Of a DNA stretch of 64,000 nucleotides, positions 41,376-50,769 are shown one piece after another. The DNA is from a bacterium HR33 (GTDB lineage Bacteria > Gemmatimonadota > Gemmatimonadetes > Gemmatimonadales > GWC2-71-9). Each line of letters begins with the position of its first letter. Positions within the stretch are counted from its first letter, which is position 1. The position numbers and the translations under genes are program-made. The stretch spans positions 124,001 through 188,000 of the forward strand of contig BEIJ01000002.1 in the NCBI GenBank assembly GCA_002923375.1, given 5' to 3'. The notes beneath the pieces were generated by a model that saw nothing but the letters and a program-made list of their open reading frames with translations, was not told the origin of the DNA and ran no database searches.

Positions 41376-41867
41376 CTGGTGAAAGCCCTCAATTCCGACG
41401 GCACCCCGGGACAGGTCGCCGCCGGTATCGCCCTGGGTGCGGCCTTGGGCCTAACCCCTCTGGCCAACCTGCACAATCTCCTCGTCCTCGCCGCCATCAT
41501 GCTCCTCAACGTCTCGGTCCCGGGAGCGATGCTGGGCTGGGTGCTGTTCACCCCGGTGGGCTTCGCCCTGGATCCTCTGTTCGACAGCGTGGGCCGGTGG
41601 CTGCTGCTGGACCTGGAAGCTCTCCGCCCCCTGTGGGAAGAGGTGGCCAACACCCCAGTGATCGCCTTGGCCAATCTCAACAACACCATAGTGCTGGGCA
41701 GCCTGATCGTGTGGCTCTTGATGTTCGCGCCGATCTACCTGCTTGCCCGCTACGGGGTCGTCCAGTATCGCTCCCGCGTCTATCAGCGGCTGCGCCAGAC
41801 CCGCGCCTTCCAAGCGATTCAGGCCTCCAAGTTGTACAACCTTTACCGCTTGTTCCGGCCGGAGTGA
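41343..41867 (+). CDS. TIGR03546 family membrane protein
   Basis: A 174-residue inner-membrane protein with about four hydrophobic segments. The conserved opening KLVQQLVKALNSDGTPGQVA is followed by IALGAALGLTPLANLHNLLV and LLNVSVPGAMLGWVLFTP, as in DUF2062-like TIGR03546 proteins. These are nearly always followed by a TIGR03545 gene, as here (one base between stop and next start). Function is unknown; the pair is thought to act in envelope biology. The 5' end overlaps the longest possible form of the divergent lipoprotein. Confidence 0.88.
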   Translation: MPVIWLKLVQQLVKALNSDGTPGQVAAGIALGAALGLTPLANLHNLLVLAAIMLLNVSVPGAMLGWVLFTPVGFALDPLFDSVGRWLLLDLEALRPLWEEVANTPVIALANLNNTIVLGSLIVWLLMFAPIYLLARYGVVQYRSRVYQRLRQTRAFQAIQASKLYNLYRLFRPE

Positions 41868-41868
41868 A

Positions 41869-43707
41869 ATGGCTCGCCTGATCCGCTGGAAGGCTCTGGT
41901 ACCCCTGGCGCTCGCCCTGGCGGCGCTGGCCGTCTTTTGGATGCTGTACTTGGACTTGGCGGTAGAGCGGGCGATCGAATATGCCGGATCCGAGATCGTG
42001 GGGGCGCGGGTGGATGTGGCGAGCGTAGATGTTCGATTGACGGACGGTACGGTGGTAGTGCGCGGGCTCGAGGTTGCGGATCCGGATCGCCCGATGCGCA
42101 ACCTGGTGGAGGCGAGGGAGATCGTAGCTGCCGTTGAGCTGCGCCCTCTGTTGGAGAAGAAACTGGTGCTGGACACTGTAGCGGTCCGCGGCATCAGGTT
42201 CGGCACGCCGCGCAGAGAATCCGGAGCGTTAGAGCGAAGAAGCGGAACTACGGGCGCGGTTTATCAGAGAGTGTCCTCTTGGGCTCGGAGTATCGAGATA
42301 CCGGCGCTCAACCTCGAGGGGTTGGGCACCGTGGTCAACCTCCAAGGGTTGAGCCCGGACAGCCTCAAGACCTTGGCACGGGCACGCGCTCTCGGACTTG
42401 CCGTCGATTCCCTGGCGGGAACCTGGCGGGCGCAGTTGGCCTCGCTAGCGCCGGCGGCTGAGCTCGACTCGGCTCGTGCCCTCGTAACGCGCCTGAGAGA
42501 AGCCAACCTGCGCGCGCTCGGGATCGCAGGTGCTCGGCGCTTGCTGGAGTCCTCACGCGCGCAGGCGGCGGCGCTGGAGAATACAGCGGAGCGGCTTCGG
42601 GCCCTGGAGGAAGAAGCGGCGCGCGGCTTGGAACTGGCTAGGACCGGCTTGAACGAAGTGGGTCGCGCGCGAGAGGAAGACTATGCCTATGCCCGCCGAT
42701 TGGTAAAGCTGCCTCAGCTCGACGCTCCGGATCTCTCTACTTCGCTGTTCGGCGAGATGGTTTTGGAACGGGTGCGGCCCATTCTCTATTGGGTGCACCT
42801 TGCGGAGCGATATCTGCCGCCCGGGCTCGATCCCCGCACCCGGGTGGGCCCGAAGAGGCTCAGGGCCGCGGGCCTCACGGTGGAGTTCCCCCGCAAGGAG
42901 ACTCATCCTCCTTTCCTGCTGCGGCTGGCGGAAATCGATTTGGAAATCGGCGGGCGGTCCGCGGTTGCGGGGCGGTATGATGGCAGACTGGAGGGGTTGA
43001 CCTCGGCGCCATCGATATACGGCCGGCCTACGGTGGTCTCAGCCAGTTGGACCTCGTCAGCAACCCGCGGTCTGGAGAGCGGGCTGCGGGTGATCGTCGA
43101 TCATGTTTCGGTCCCGGTGGAGGATTCCGTTCAACTCAGATTGCGAGGGGTGGTGCTGCCTGCGGTAACCGTGACTGCGGTGGGGGCTCAAATGGGACTC
43201 GGCGCCGGAAATTTCTCGCTCGATCTGTTTCGGAGGGGAGACCAGGTGGAGGGGCGGCTGCTATGGGAATCGCGCAACGTATCCTGGGAGCCGATGGCAG
43301 GGAGCCTGGCGCGACAGGGCGATCCCGCGGCGCCGGTGGGGAGTGGAGCGTGGGCGAGGGCGCTGGTGTGGAGGACGGTCTCCTCTTTGAGAAACGTGGA
43401 AATCGAGGCTCGCATTTGGGGATCCCTTTCGGCGCCCCGGCTGGGTCTAAGATCGAACGTAGGCCAGGAAGTGTCTCGAGCTTTGCGCCAGGCGATCGGC
43501 GCCGAGATCGCGCGAGCGGAGCAGCGGGTCAGGGCGGAGGTGGACCGGATGGTGGCAGCGCAGGTGCGGGAGGCGGAAGCCAAGGTGGCCGAGCTCCGCT
43601 CCCTTGCCGAAGGCGAGGTGGCGCGCCGCCGGGCGGAGCTGGAAGGCGTGCGCCAGGAGCTCGAGGCGGAGATCCGGAACTTTGCCAGGCGGGTACTGCC
43701 GGACTGA
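41869..43707 (+). CDS. TIGR03545 family AsmA-like envelope protein
   Basis: A 612-residue protein with an N-terminal membrane anchor (ALVPLALALAALAVFWMLYL) and a large periplasmic region. The early segment (GARVDVASVDVRLTDGTV, VVRGLEVADPDRPMRNLVEA) resembles AsmA/DUF748 beta-taco domains that bridge the envelope. The centre has long Ala/Leu/Arg coiled-coil helices (about residues 190-290). A C-terminal coiled coil is rich in Ala/Glu/Arg. It is the standing partner of TIGR03546 and ends 8 bases from the convergent citrate synthase gene. A lipid-transport or assembly role is inference from the AsmA likeness. Confidence 0.88.
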   Translation: MARLIRWKALVPLALALAALAVFWMLYLDLAVERAIEYAGSEIVGARVDVASVDVRLTDGTVVVRGLEVADPDRPMRNLVEAREIVAAVELRPLLEKKLVLDTVAVRGIRFGTPRRESGALERRSGTTGAVYQRVSSWARSIEIPALNLEGLGTVVNLQGLSPDSLKTLARARALGLAVDSLAGTWRAQLASLAPAAELDSARALVTRLREANLRALGIAGARRLLESSRAQAAALENTAERLRALEEEAARGLELARTGLNEVGRAREEDYAYARRLVKLPQLDAPDLSTSLFGEMVLERVRPILYWVHLAERYLPPGLDPRTRVGPKRLRAAGLTVEFPRKETHPPFLLRLAEIDLEIGGRSAVAGRYDGRLEGLTSAPSIYGRPTVVSASWTSSATRGLESGLRVIVDHVSVPVEDSVQLRLRGVVLPAVTVTAVGAQMGLGAGNFSLDLFRRGDQVEGRLLWESRNVSWEPMAGSLARQGDPAAPVGSGAWARALVWRTVSSLRNVEIEARIWGSLSAPRLGLRSNVGQEVSRALRQAIGAEIARAEQRVRAEVDRMVAAQVREAEAKVAELRSLAEGEVARRRAELEGVRQELEAEIRNFARRVLPD

Positions 43708-43715
43708 TTTAGGGG

Positions 43716-45005
43716 CTACTTTCTCTTTTCCATCGGCACGTAATCCCTTTTGTCGGCGCCGATGTACACCTGTCTGGGCCGCGCGATCTTGCGCTCCGGG
43801 TCGCGCAGCATCTCTTCCCACTGGGCCAGCCAGCCGGGGGTACGGCCTATGGCGAACAGTACGGGGAACATGCTGACCGGGAAGCCCATCGCCTCGTAGA
43901 TGATCCCGGAGTAAAAGTCCACATTGGGGTAGAGCTTGTGCGATATGAAGTACTCGTCTTCTAGGGCGATGCGCTCGAGCTCCACCGCGATGTCTATCAG
44001 CGGGTTTTTGCCGGTTACTTCAAAGACCTCGTCCGCTATCCGCTTGATGATCGAGGCCCTCGGGTCGTAGTTCTTGTACACCCGGTGGCCGAACCCCATG
44101 AGCAGCACTTCCTTGTTCTTGACCCGCTTGATGTACGCCGGGACGTTCTTTTTGTCCCCTATCTCCCGGAGCATCCGCAGCACCTGCTCGTTGGCCCCCC
44201 CGTGGAGCGGCCCGTAGAGCGCCGCCGCCGCCGCGGCCATGGCGCTGTACGGATCGACCTCGCTCGACCCTACGCTGCGCATGGCGTTGGTGGAGCAGTT
44301 TTGCTCGTGGTCGGCGTGGAGGATGAACAGCACGTCCAGGGCGCGTTCCAGCACCGGGTTCGGTTTGTACTTGGTCTCCGTGGCGCGGAACATCATGTTC
44401 AGGAAGTTGCCCGCATAGGAGAGTTCGTCGTCCGGGTAAACATACGGCAGGCCCACGCTGTGGCGGTAGGCGAAGGCCGCGATGGTGGGCCCCTTGGCTA
44501 TGAGACGCACTATCTGCTTGCGCCTGACCTCGGGATCTTTGATCTGGTTCGCCTCCTTGTAGAAAGTGGAAAGCGCCGCCACCGTGCTGACGAAGACTCC
44601 CATGGGGTGGGCGTCGTACCGGAACCCGTCCATGAACTTCTTGATGTTTTCGTGAAGGAATCGATGATGGGTGATCTCGTAAACCCAGTCGTCCAGTTGC
44701 TGCTTGTTGGGAAGCTCTCCGTGAAGCAGCAGATAGGCCGTCTCCAAGAAGGTACTCTTTTCGGCCAGTTGCTCTATGGGGTAGCCGCGGTAGCGGAGAA
44801 TCCCTTTTTCTCCATCAATGAAGGTAATAGCGCTCTTACACGATGCGGTGTTCATGAAGGCCGGATCGTAGGACATCAGCCCGAAGTCGTCCGGGCCGGT
44901 CTTGATCTGGCGCAGGTCCATGGCGCGTATGGTGCCGTTCTCGATGGGGATCTCGTAGGACTTACCGGTACGATTGTCGACTATGCTCAGGGTGGACTTG
45001 CTCAC
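43716..45005 (-). CDS. gltA: Type II citrate synthase
   Basis: A 429-residue enzyme of normal length for hexameric bacterial citrate synthases. Active-site elements are intact: His in HADHEQNCSTNAM, His in LYGPLHGGANEQ, GHRVYKNYDPRA and the Asp in NVDFYSGII. It condenses acetyl-CoA with oxaloacetate in the TCA cycle. It starts at GTG 45005 with AGAGGT five bases upstream. It appears monocistronic between convergent and co-directional neighbours. Confidence 0.97.
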   Translation of the reverse strand: MSKSTLSIVDNRTGKSYEIPIENGTIRAMDLRQIKTGPDDFGLMSYDPAFMNTASCKSAITFIDGEKGILRYRGYPIEQLAEKSTFLETAYLLLHGELPNKQQLDDWVYEITHHRFLHENIKKFMDGFRYDAHPMGVFVSTVAALSTFYKEANQIKDPEVRRKQIVRLIAKGPTIAAFAYRHSVGLPYVYPDDELSYAGNFLNMMFRATETKYKPNPVLERALDVLFILHADHEQNCSTNAMRSVGSSEVDPYSAMAAAAAALYGPLHGGANEQVLRMLREIGDKKNVPAYIKRVKNKEVLLMGFGHRVYKNYDPRASIIKRIADEVFEVTGKNPLIDIAVELERIALEDEYFISHKLYPNVDFYSGIIYEAMGFPVSMFPVLFAIGRTPGWLAQWEEMLRDPERKIARPRQVYIGADKRDYVPMEKRK

Positions 45006-45063
45006 AGGTACCTCTCGGATGGTTGACGAGGACGCCTAAAAATAACCGGTCCCGCGGCTGCGG

Positions 45064-45813
45064 TCATGGCGTGTCTTCCTCCGAGTAGCGGGCCAACAAT
45101 TTGACGGGAACCGGCTTGGGACGGATCCTCAGGTTCAGGGACTCCACGAAAACCGAGAATCCCATTGCGAAGTAGATGTAACCCTTGGGTATATGCTGGT
45201 CGAACCCTTCCGCTATGAGGGATACGCCGATCAGCAGGAGGAAGCTCAAGGCCAGCATCTTGACCGTGGGGTGGCGGTCAACGAAGGCGCTGATCGGCTC
45301 GGCCGCTGCCATCATCACCAGTACGGCGACGATCACGGCCGCCACCATGACCCCCAGGTGGCGGGCCATACCCACCGCGGTGATGACGGAGTCCAGGGAG
45401 AAAACGATGTCCAACAGGGCGATCTGAACGATGACCGCGGCGAAGGTGGCCGGGACCCGGGCGCTGGCCCTTCCCGGAGCCCCCTCCAGCTTGTCGTGGA
45501 TTTCGTAGGTTGCCTTTCCCAAAAGGAACAGGCCGCCCCCTATCAAGATCAGATCCCGGCCGGAGATTTCCTGTCCCAAAACGGTGAACCACGGGGCAGT
45601 GAGCCGGATGATCCAGGAGATTGAAAAGAGCAGAAGGATTCGGGCGACCATGGCAAGGCCGAGTCCTAGACGCCGGGCAGCTCGCTGGCGGTGCTGGGGA
45701 AGCTTGCCGGCCAGTATCGAGATGAAGATTACGTTATCGATCCCGAGTACGATCTCCAGGACCGTGAGGGTGACCAGCGCGGCCCAGATTTCCGGGTTGG
45801 CAATCCACTCCAT
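45064..45813 (-). CDS. TerC family integral membrane protein
   Basis: A 249-residue protein with seven or eight membrane helices. The two conserved acidic motifs of TerC proteins are seen in LEIVLGIDNVIFISIL and IVFSLDSVITAVGM. ATG 45813 is chosen because residues upstream of it in the same frame are unlike the family. TerC/Alx/MeeF proteins are implicated in manganese export and in loading metal onto secreted proteins. I looked upstream for a yybP-ykoY manganese riboswitch and did not find one. Confidence 0.92.
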   Translation of the reverse strand: MEWIANPEIWAALVTLTVLEIVLGIDNVIFISILAGKLPQHRQRAARRLGLGLAMVARILLLFSISWIIRLTAPWFTVLGQEISGRDLILIGGGLFLLGKATYEIHDKLEGAPGRASARVPATFAAVIVQIALLDIVFSLDSVITAVGMARHLGVMVAAVIVAVLVMMAAAEPISAFVDRHPTVKMLALSFLLLIGVSLIAEGFDQHIPKGYIYFAMGFSVFVESLNLRIRPKPVPVKLLARYSEEDTP

Positions 45814-46248
45814 GGCTCGATCCCACCGGTTAGAGCGTCGCCCAAACCTAGCGGGGCCGAGTCGGGCGGCAAAGCGGCGTGTAGATTGATGTGTGCGAAG
45901 ATTGGCTATTCTACTTTGCCACGGTAGTGCAAAGCCGATCCCGCCACGCCGCTCGCGATGGCAAGGAAGCAGCACGCCCGAAACACCCAGAGCATCCCGT
46001 TTCGCCGAGCCGCCGGCCCCGCCGGGAGCTCGGCCGGCCTCGATCCGGAGTTGTCTTGAAGCGATCCTTGGTGCATGCTGCAAACCGCTCGTTCTCAAAG
46101 TGGCACCGCTTTGATACGCACCAGACGGTACTGGCGTTTAGCAGGCGGCACACTACTTTAAAGACGAACTTAGCCTTGACACGCCACACCATTTGGGTCC
46201 CGGGCTGCGAGCGCCGGCCGCTCTAGAGGCCAGGTCTACGGAGATCGG
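45814..46248. other. Non-coding divergent spacer between terC-like and aminotransferase genes
   Basis: About 435 bases with no convincing gene. The part near 46060-46200 is less GC-rich than its surroundings. A near-palindrome (CTTTGCCACGGTAGTGCAAAG, about 45916-45936) and a TTGACA at 46176-46181 without a good -10 are the only elements seen. Promoters for both flanking genes must lie here. The minus-strand frame at 45911-46192 shows no family features. Confidence 0.5.
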
Positions 46249-47457
46249 ATGTTAGACAGCGAGCGGATTTCCTACAAACTGAGCAAGTTCCGGCCTTCTT
46301 CCACACTCGAACTGAAAGCCATCGTAGCCGAGAGATTGGAGCAGGGGCTCCCGGTGTATGATTTCGGCTTGGGCGAAACCAAGGGTCCTCTGGCCCCGCA
46401 CATACGCGACGCGGGGGCGCGAGCGTTTCAGGAAGGCCAGACGATGTACGCCGATCCCGCCGGAATACCCGAGCTCCGGGAGGCGGTCTTGAGATGGCTG
46501 GGCCTGGAGGGACACTACGGGATCGAGAACGTAGTGATCAGCGCGGGGGCCAAGCAGTCGCTCTTTAACATTTTTCTCGCGGTCTGCAATCCGGCCGACT
46601 GCGTTCTCTTCGATGCCGCTCCCTGGGTGAGCTATCAGCCTCAGGCGGTGGCCGCCTACGCCTTCCCGGTAATGGTTCTCCCTGCGGCAGGAGAGAAGAA
46701 CCATCTGAAGGTTGCGCCGTCGGACCTGAAGCGGAATCTCAAGATGCGGCCACACGCCAAACTTTTTCTTTTGAACAGCCCGGTCAACCCTACGGGTCAA
46801 CTCTATGCCGCCGAAGAAGTAGAAGCCCTGCTGCAAGTGTGCATAGAGCACCGGATTTACTTCGTGATCGACCGGCTCTACTGGCGACTGGTTTTCGACG
46901 GCAAACAGTATCCCGAGCCTAGGGTGGATGAGGAGACCAAGCCCTGGCTGATACAGGTCGACGGGTTGTCCAAGAACTTTCGCCGAACCGGGGGCATCCG
47001 CATCGGGTGGACGGTGGCTCCCGAGGACGTCTCCCGGGCCATGGCCAACCTCCAAAGCCATTATACCTCGGGACCGGCCGTACCTACTCAGATGGCAGCG
47101 CTGGCTGCAATTGACTGTCCCTACGATCCCGAGCTGTGCCGAGAGCTGGAAAGAAAGCGCGACCTCCTGGTTCGGGAAGCCAGCGCCTTGCCGGATATCA
47201 AGGTCTGGCCTACGGAGGCCGCGTTCTACTCCTTCTGGGACGTGCGAGGTCTCTTCGGGAAGCGTACTCCCCAAGGCACGCTGCTCGCTTCCTCCGACGA
47301 CGTGGCCCGATACTTTTTGACCGAAGCCGGTGTGGTAACGGCTTCGGGGACGAATTTCATGCAGGACGGCTTCTTGAGGCTCTCCTTTGCCACTCCCGAC
47401 GATCACATCAGGGGCGGCGTTGCCGCTCTGAGAGAGGCGATCGCCAAACTGGCCTGA
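46249..47457 (+). CDS. Class I/II PLP-dependent aminotransferase
   Basis: A 402-residue fold-type I aminotransferase with GGAG before ATG 46249. Recognisable elements are YDFGLGETKGPLAP at the substrate-binding N-terminus, ISAGAKQSLFNIF (phosphate-binding), LNSPVNPTGQ, the Asp in FVIDRLYWRLVF, and the Schiff-base Lys in VDGLSKNFRRTGGIRIGW. It is aspartate/aromatic aminotransferase-like, but the DRLYW and PLAP elements are non-standard, so the amino donor is uncertain. It is convergent with the acyl-CoA synthetase gene, 5 bases apart. Confidence 0.9.
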   Translation: MLDSERISYKLSKFRPSSTLELKAIVAERLEQGLPVYDFGLGETKGPLAPHIRDAGARAFQEGQTMYADPAGIPELREAVLRWLGLEGHYGIENVVISAGAKQSLFNIFLAVCNPADCVLFDAAPWVSYQPQAVAAYAFPVMVLPAAGEKNHLKVAPSDLKRNLKMRPHAKLFLLNSPVNPTGQLYAAEEVEALLQVCIEHRIYFVIDRLYWRLVFDGKQYPEPRVDEETKPWLIQVDGLSKNFRRTGGIRIGWTVAPEDVSRAMANLQSHYTSGPAVPTQMAALAAIDCPYDPELCRELERKRDLLVREASALPDIKVWPTEAAFYSFWDVRGLFGKRTPQGTLLASSDDVARYFLTEAGVVTASGTNFMQDGFLRLSFATPDDHIRGGVAALREAIAKLA

Positions 47458-47462
47458 GCTTG

Positions 47463-49400
47463 TCAAATCGCCCGAAGTATAGCCTCGATCGCTTCGGGGT
47501 TCTGTAGGGTCGAGAGATCTCCCAAGTCGGCCTCTCCTAGATAAGCCGCTCTCACCACCCGGCGCAGGATCTTGGCGCTTCGGGTCTTGGGGAGATCGGA
47601 AACGAAAAGGATTTTCTCCGGCCGGTCGATCTTGCCCACGCGCTTGACCACCGCGTCGGCCAGCTCCAGGCGCAGATCCTCAGACGGCTGGTATCCCGGT
47701 CTCAGCACCACGAAGCAGACTATCGCCTCTCCCTTGATCTCGTGCGGCACGCCGACTGCCGCAGCCTCGCTCACCTTCCCGGTGGCTATGAGAGCCCCTT
47801 CGATCTCCGCCGGTCCTATGCGGCGGCCCGCCACCTTCAGCGTATCGTCCGCCCGGCCCTGGAGGAACCAATAGCCGTCCTCGTCTATGTAAGCCCAGTC
47901 GCCGTGGTTCCATACATCCGGCCATCGGGACCAGTAGGTCTCGAGATAGCGCTGGGGATCGTTCCACAGTCCCCGGGTCATGGAAGGAGCGGGCTTGGTG
48001 GCCACCAGGTATCCCACCTGCCCGCGCACCGGTCGCCCCGCTTCGTCCCAGACATCTACGGCCATTCCCAGAGCCGGTCCCACGAGAGTGCAGGGTTTCA
48101 GCGGGTGTATAGGAAGAGGTGACAGGAAACAGCCTATGATGTCGGTACCTCCCGAGATATTGATGATCGGACAGCGCCCCTTTCCTACGACCTGGAAGTA
48201 CCACCGCCAGGAAGCTTCGTCCCAGGGCTCTCCGGTGGACCCAAGGATCCGCAGCGATGAGAGGTCGTGCCGCATTACGTTCTCCTCGCCGGCACGCATC
48301 GCCATGCGGATCGCAGTGGGCGAGAGGCCGAGTACCGTCACCTTGTGGCGCTCTACGATATCCCACAGGCGATCGGGCCCCGGCCGGTCGATGGCCCCGT
48401 CGTACAGTACGACGCAGGCCCCGTGAAACAGCCCTCCGATCATGGTCCAAGGACCCATCATCCATCCGATGTCGGTCAGCCAGAAGAAGCGATCTTCCGG
48501 TTTCATGTCGAAGGCATGCCCTACTTCTTGGGCGATCTTGACCAGCGTCCCGGCGTGGCTGTGCACCGTCCCTTTGGGCCTGCCCGTAGTGCCCGAGGTG
48601 TACAGAATTAGCGCGGGATCCATGGCGCCCATCTCTGCAGCTTCGGCGGCGCTTCCCGGCGGAGCCAGAAAGGTCTCCCAGAGAACATCGCGGCCTTCGT
48701 GCCACAAGAGAGGTCTTGCAGTTCGCCGTACCACCACTACGCGCTCTAGACTCGGGACCTCGCGGGCAGCGACATCGGCGTTAGACTTTATGTCCAAGAA
48801 CTCGCCCCGCCGAATCGTACCGTCAGCGGTGAACAACACCTTGGCCCCAGCGTCCTGAAGCCGCTCGGCCACCGCCGGAGGGGCGAACCCGCTGAAGATC
48901 GGTATGAAGATCGCTCCGATCTTTATGGCGGCGAACATCTGCACCACCACCTCGGGGGCCATTGGCATATAGGCCGCTACGCGGTCGCCCTTTCCCACGC
49001 CCAAGGCCCGAAGGCCAGCCGCGCAGCGATCCACTAGATCGGCAAGCTCGCGAAACGTGTAGGAGACGACGGTGCCGTCTTCGCTCTCCGAGATCAGGCA
49101 AACCCGGTCGGCGGAGGAGCCGCCGGTGTGCCGGTCGATACAGTTGGCCGCCAGATTGATCCTCCCGCCCACGTACCACTCGGTCCACGGTAAGCCCCGA
49201 GAAGTGTCCATCACCCGGCTGTAAGGCACGGAGAAGGAGATTCCCAAGTCCTCCACGATCACCTCCCAGAACCACTCGGGATGTTCGGCGGCTTCACGCG
49301 CCAGAGCGAAAGCGTCGGAAAATCCGTGACGTTTCATGAACCGCGTCACGTTGGCTTGCTCTACCAAGACCCGGTTCGGCGTCCAAACGAACTTGCTCAT
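47463..49400 (-). CDS. AMP-dependent acyl-CoA synthetase (acetyl/acetoacetyl-CoA synthetase-like)
   Basis: A 645-residue ANL-superfamily ligase starting at ATG 49400. The ATP-binding P-loop ILYTSGTTGRPKGTVHSH, GSTGEPWDEASWRW, the adenylate motif YWFLQGRADDTLKVAGRR (hinge and A8 region) and the C-terminal Lys in KTRSAKILRRVV are intact. The N-terminal cap region (ANCIDRH) is like that of acetyl-CoA and acetoacetyl-CoA synthetases. The predicted reaction is acid + ATP + CoA giving acyl-CoA; the chain length cannot be fixed from sequence. Confidence 0.92.
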   Translation of the reverse strand: MSKFVWTPNRVLVEQANVTRFMKRHGFSDAFALAREAAEHPEWFWEVIVEDLGISFSVPYSRVMDTSRGLPWTEWYVGGRINLAANCIDRHTGGSSADRVCLISESEDGTVVSYTFRELADLVDRCAAGLRALGVGKGDRVAAYMPMAPEVVVQMFAAIKIGAIFIPIFSGFAPPAVAERLQDAGAKVLFTADGTIRRGEFLDIKSNADVAAREVPSLERVVVVRRTARPLLWHEGRDVLWETFLAPPGSAAEAAEMGAMDPALILYTSGTTGRPKGTVHSHAGTLVKIAQEVGHAFDMKPEDRFFWLTDIGWMMGPWTMIGGLFHGACVVLYDGAIDRPGPDRLWDIVERHKVTVLGLSPTAIRMAMRAGEENVMRHDLSSLRILGSTGEPWDEASWRWYFQVVGKGRCPIINISGGTDIIGCFLSPLPIHPLKPCTLVGPALGMAVDVWDEAGRPVRGQVGYLVATKPAPSMTRGLWNDPQRYLETYWSRWPDVWNHGDWAYIDEDGYWFLQGRADDTLKVAGRRIGPAEIEGALIATGKVSEAAAVGVPHEIKGEAIVCFVVLRPGYQPSEDLRLELADAVVKRVGKIDRPEKILFVSDLPKTRSAKILRRVVRAAYLGEADLGDLSTLQNPEAIEAILRAI

Positions 49401-49511
49401 CCTCGTCCCTTCCGGAGGGTCACTGGGGGTATCGTAGGGTCGGAAGGCCCCGGTGTCCATACCGCGAAGTACCGGTTAATTTCATGGCGTTTCTGCCGGC
49501 GGGTTTATGTC

Positions 49512-50762
49512 ATGAAGGTCAGTTCTCCACGAGCTGCTGATTGGGCGATCGCCGCCGTTCTGCTGGCGGGAGGCTGCGCTTCCGAGCCGGTTCCTCCGGT
49601 AGGACCGCTGACCATGGAGTTCTCCGGGCCTCCGGGTAGTGGCCAACCCAATCTCTTTGCCACGCCGGACGGCAGGGTGCTCCTCACCTGGCACGAACCC
49701 AACGGCGCGGGAGGGTACGACCTCAAGATAGCAGAGCGGCGCCAGGGATCCTGGTCCGAACCCAAGACGGTGGCCAGCGCAAAGCCTTTTTTCGTCAACT
49801 GGGCCGACTTTCCCTCGGCAGTGGAATTGGAGGACGGAACTTGGGTGGTGCACTGGCTTCAGAAAGTCGCGCCTTCCACCTACGCCTACCACGTGTACGC
49901 GGCCATCTCGTCGGATCGCGGGGAGAGCTGGAGGCTGGAGGTCGTGCCCCACCGGGACCGTTCGCCCACCGAGCACGGGTTCGTCTCTATGGTGCCGTGG
50001 GAGGGCGGCACGGCGCTGGTGTGGCTGGACGGCCGGGAGATGAGGGATGGCGGCGGTCACGGCGAGGACGGCGGTGAGGGTGCGATGACGCTCCGGTTCA
50101 CTACGCTGGCAGCGGACGGTTCACTGGGCGAGGAGATCCTGCTGGACGGCCGAACCTGCGAGTGTTGCCAGACGGCGATGGTGCGCACGGCTCGCGGACT
50201 TCTGGTGGCGTACCGCGATCGCACCGAAGAAGAGATTCGGGACATACACGTGGTCCGCCTGGAGGGCGGGCGTTGGACGGAGCCGCAGCGCGCAGCGGAG
50301 GACAACTGGCATTTTCCCGCGTGTCCGGTTAACGGTCCAGCGCTTTCGGCGCGTGGGGACGCGGTCGCTCTGGCGTGGTTTACGGGCTCCGGAGGCGAGC
50401 CCAAGGTCTATGTGGCTTTTTCCAAGGACGGAGGCGCGGGCTTCGGCGCTCCCATTCGGGTGGACGGGGGCCGTCCGGTGGGGCGGGTGGATGTGGAATG
50501 GATTTCCGGCGGAGCGGCCCTGGTATCTTGGTTGGAGGCGGGTTCCGAGCACGCCGAGATCAGGGTGCGACTGGTTGGGAACGGCGGAAAGTTGGGCGAA
50601 CCCCAGGTCTTGGCTTTGAGCAGCGAGGCCCGCTCCAGCGGATTTCCCCGAATGGTGGTGGCGGGTGGTGAACTAGTCTTTGCCTGGGTTGATCCCGGAG
50701 AAGCAGGTGGTGTGAGGGCGGCTAGCGCCCCGCTGGTGGGAGCGGCTGCGCCGGCCAACTAG
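49512..50762 (+). CDS. Sialidase-fold lipoprotein
   Basis: A 416-residue protein with a lipoprotein signal (AIAAVLLAGGCASEP) at its N-terminus. The mature part has exo-alpha-sialidase/BNR-like blades (AAISSDRGESWRLE, VAFSKDGGAGFGAPI, GGYDLKIAERRQGSWSEP). A short Cys cluster, RTCECCQTAM, is characteristic of a subgroup of these lipoproteins. The Arg triad of true sialidases cannot be assigned confidently, so glycan hydrolysis is not claimed. It is convergent with the M19 gene. Confidence 0.8.
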   Translation: MKVSSPRAADWAIAAVLLAGGCASEPVPPVGPLTMEFSGPPGSGQPNLFATPDGRVLLTWHEPNGAGGYDLKIAERRQGSWSEPKTVASAKPFFVNWADFPSAVELEDGTWVVHWLQKVAPSTYAYHVYAAISSDRGESWRLEVVPHRDRSPTEHGFVSMVPWEGGTALVWLDGREMRDGGGHGEDGGEGAMTLRFTTLAADGSLGEEILLDGRTCECCQTAMVRTARGLLVAYRDRTEEEIRDIHVVRLEGGRWTEPQRAAEDNWHFPACPVNGPALSARGDAVALAWFTGSGGEPKVYVAFSKDGGAGFGAPIRVDGGRPVGRVDVEWISGGAALVSWLEAGSEHAEIRVRLVGNGGKLGEPQVLALSSEARSSGFPRMVVAGGELVFAWVDPGEAGGVRAASAPLVGAAAPAN

Positions 50763-50769
50763 TAGAGCT

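Noticed and set aside
45814-46000. yybP-ykoY manganese riboswitch ahead of the TerC gene
   Set aside because: I looked because TerC genes often have one, but the conserved loop sequences and helices are not present.
45911-46192. 93-codon minus-strand frame in the terC-aminotransferase spacer
   Set aside because: No family features, unusual composition and no ribosome site; treated as chance.
46176-46248. Sigma70 promoter starting with TTGACA before the aminotransferase
   Set aside because: No acceptable -10 at 16-18 bases; too weak to list.
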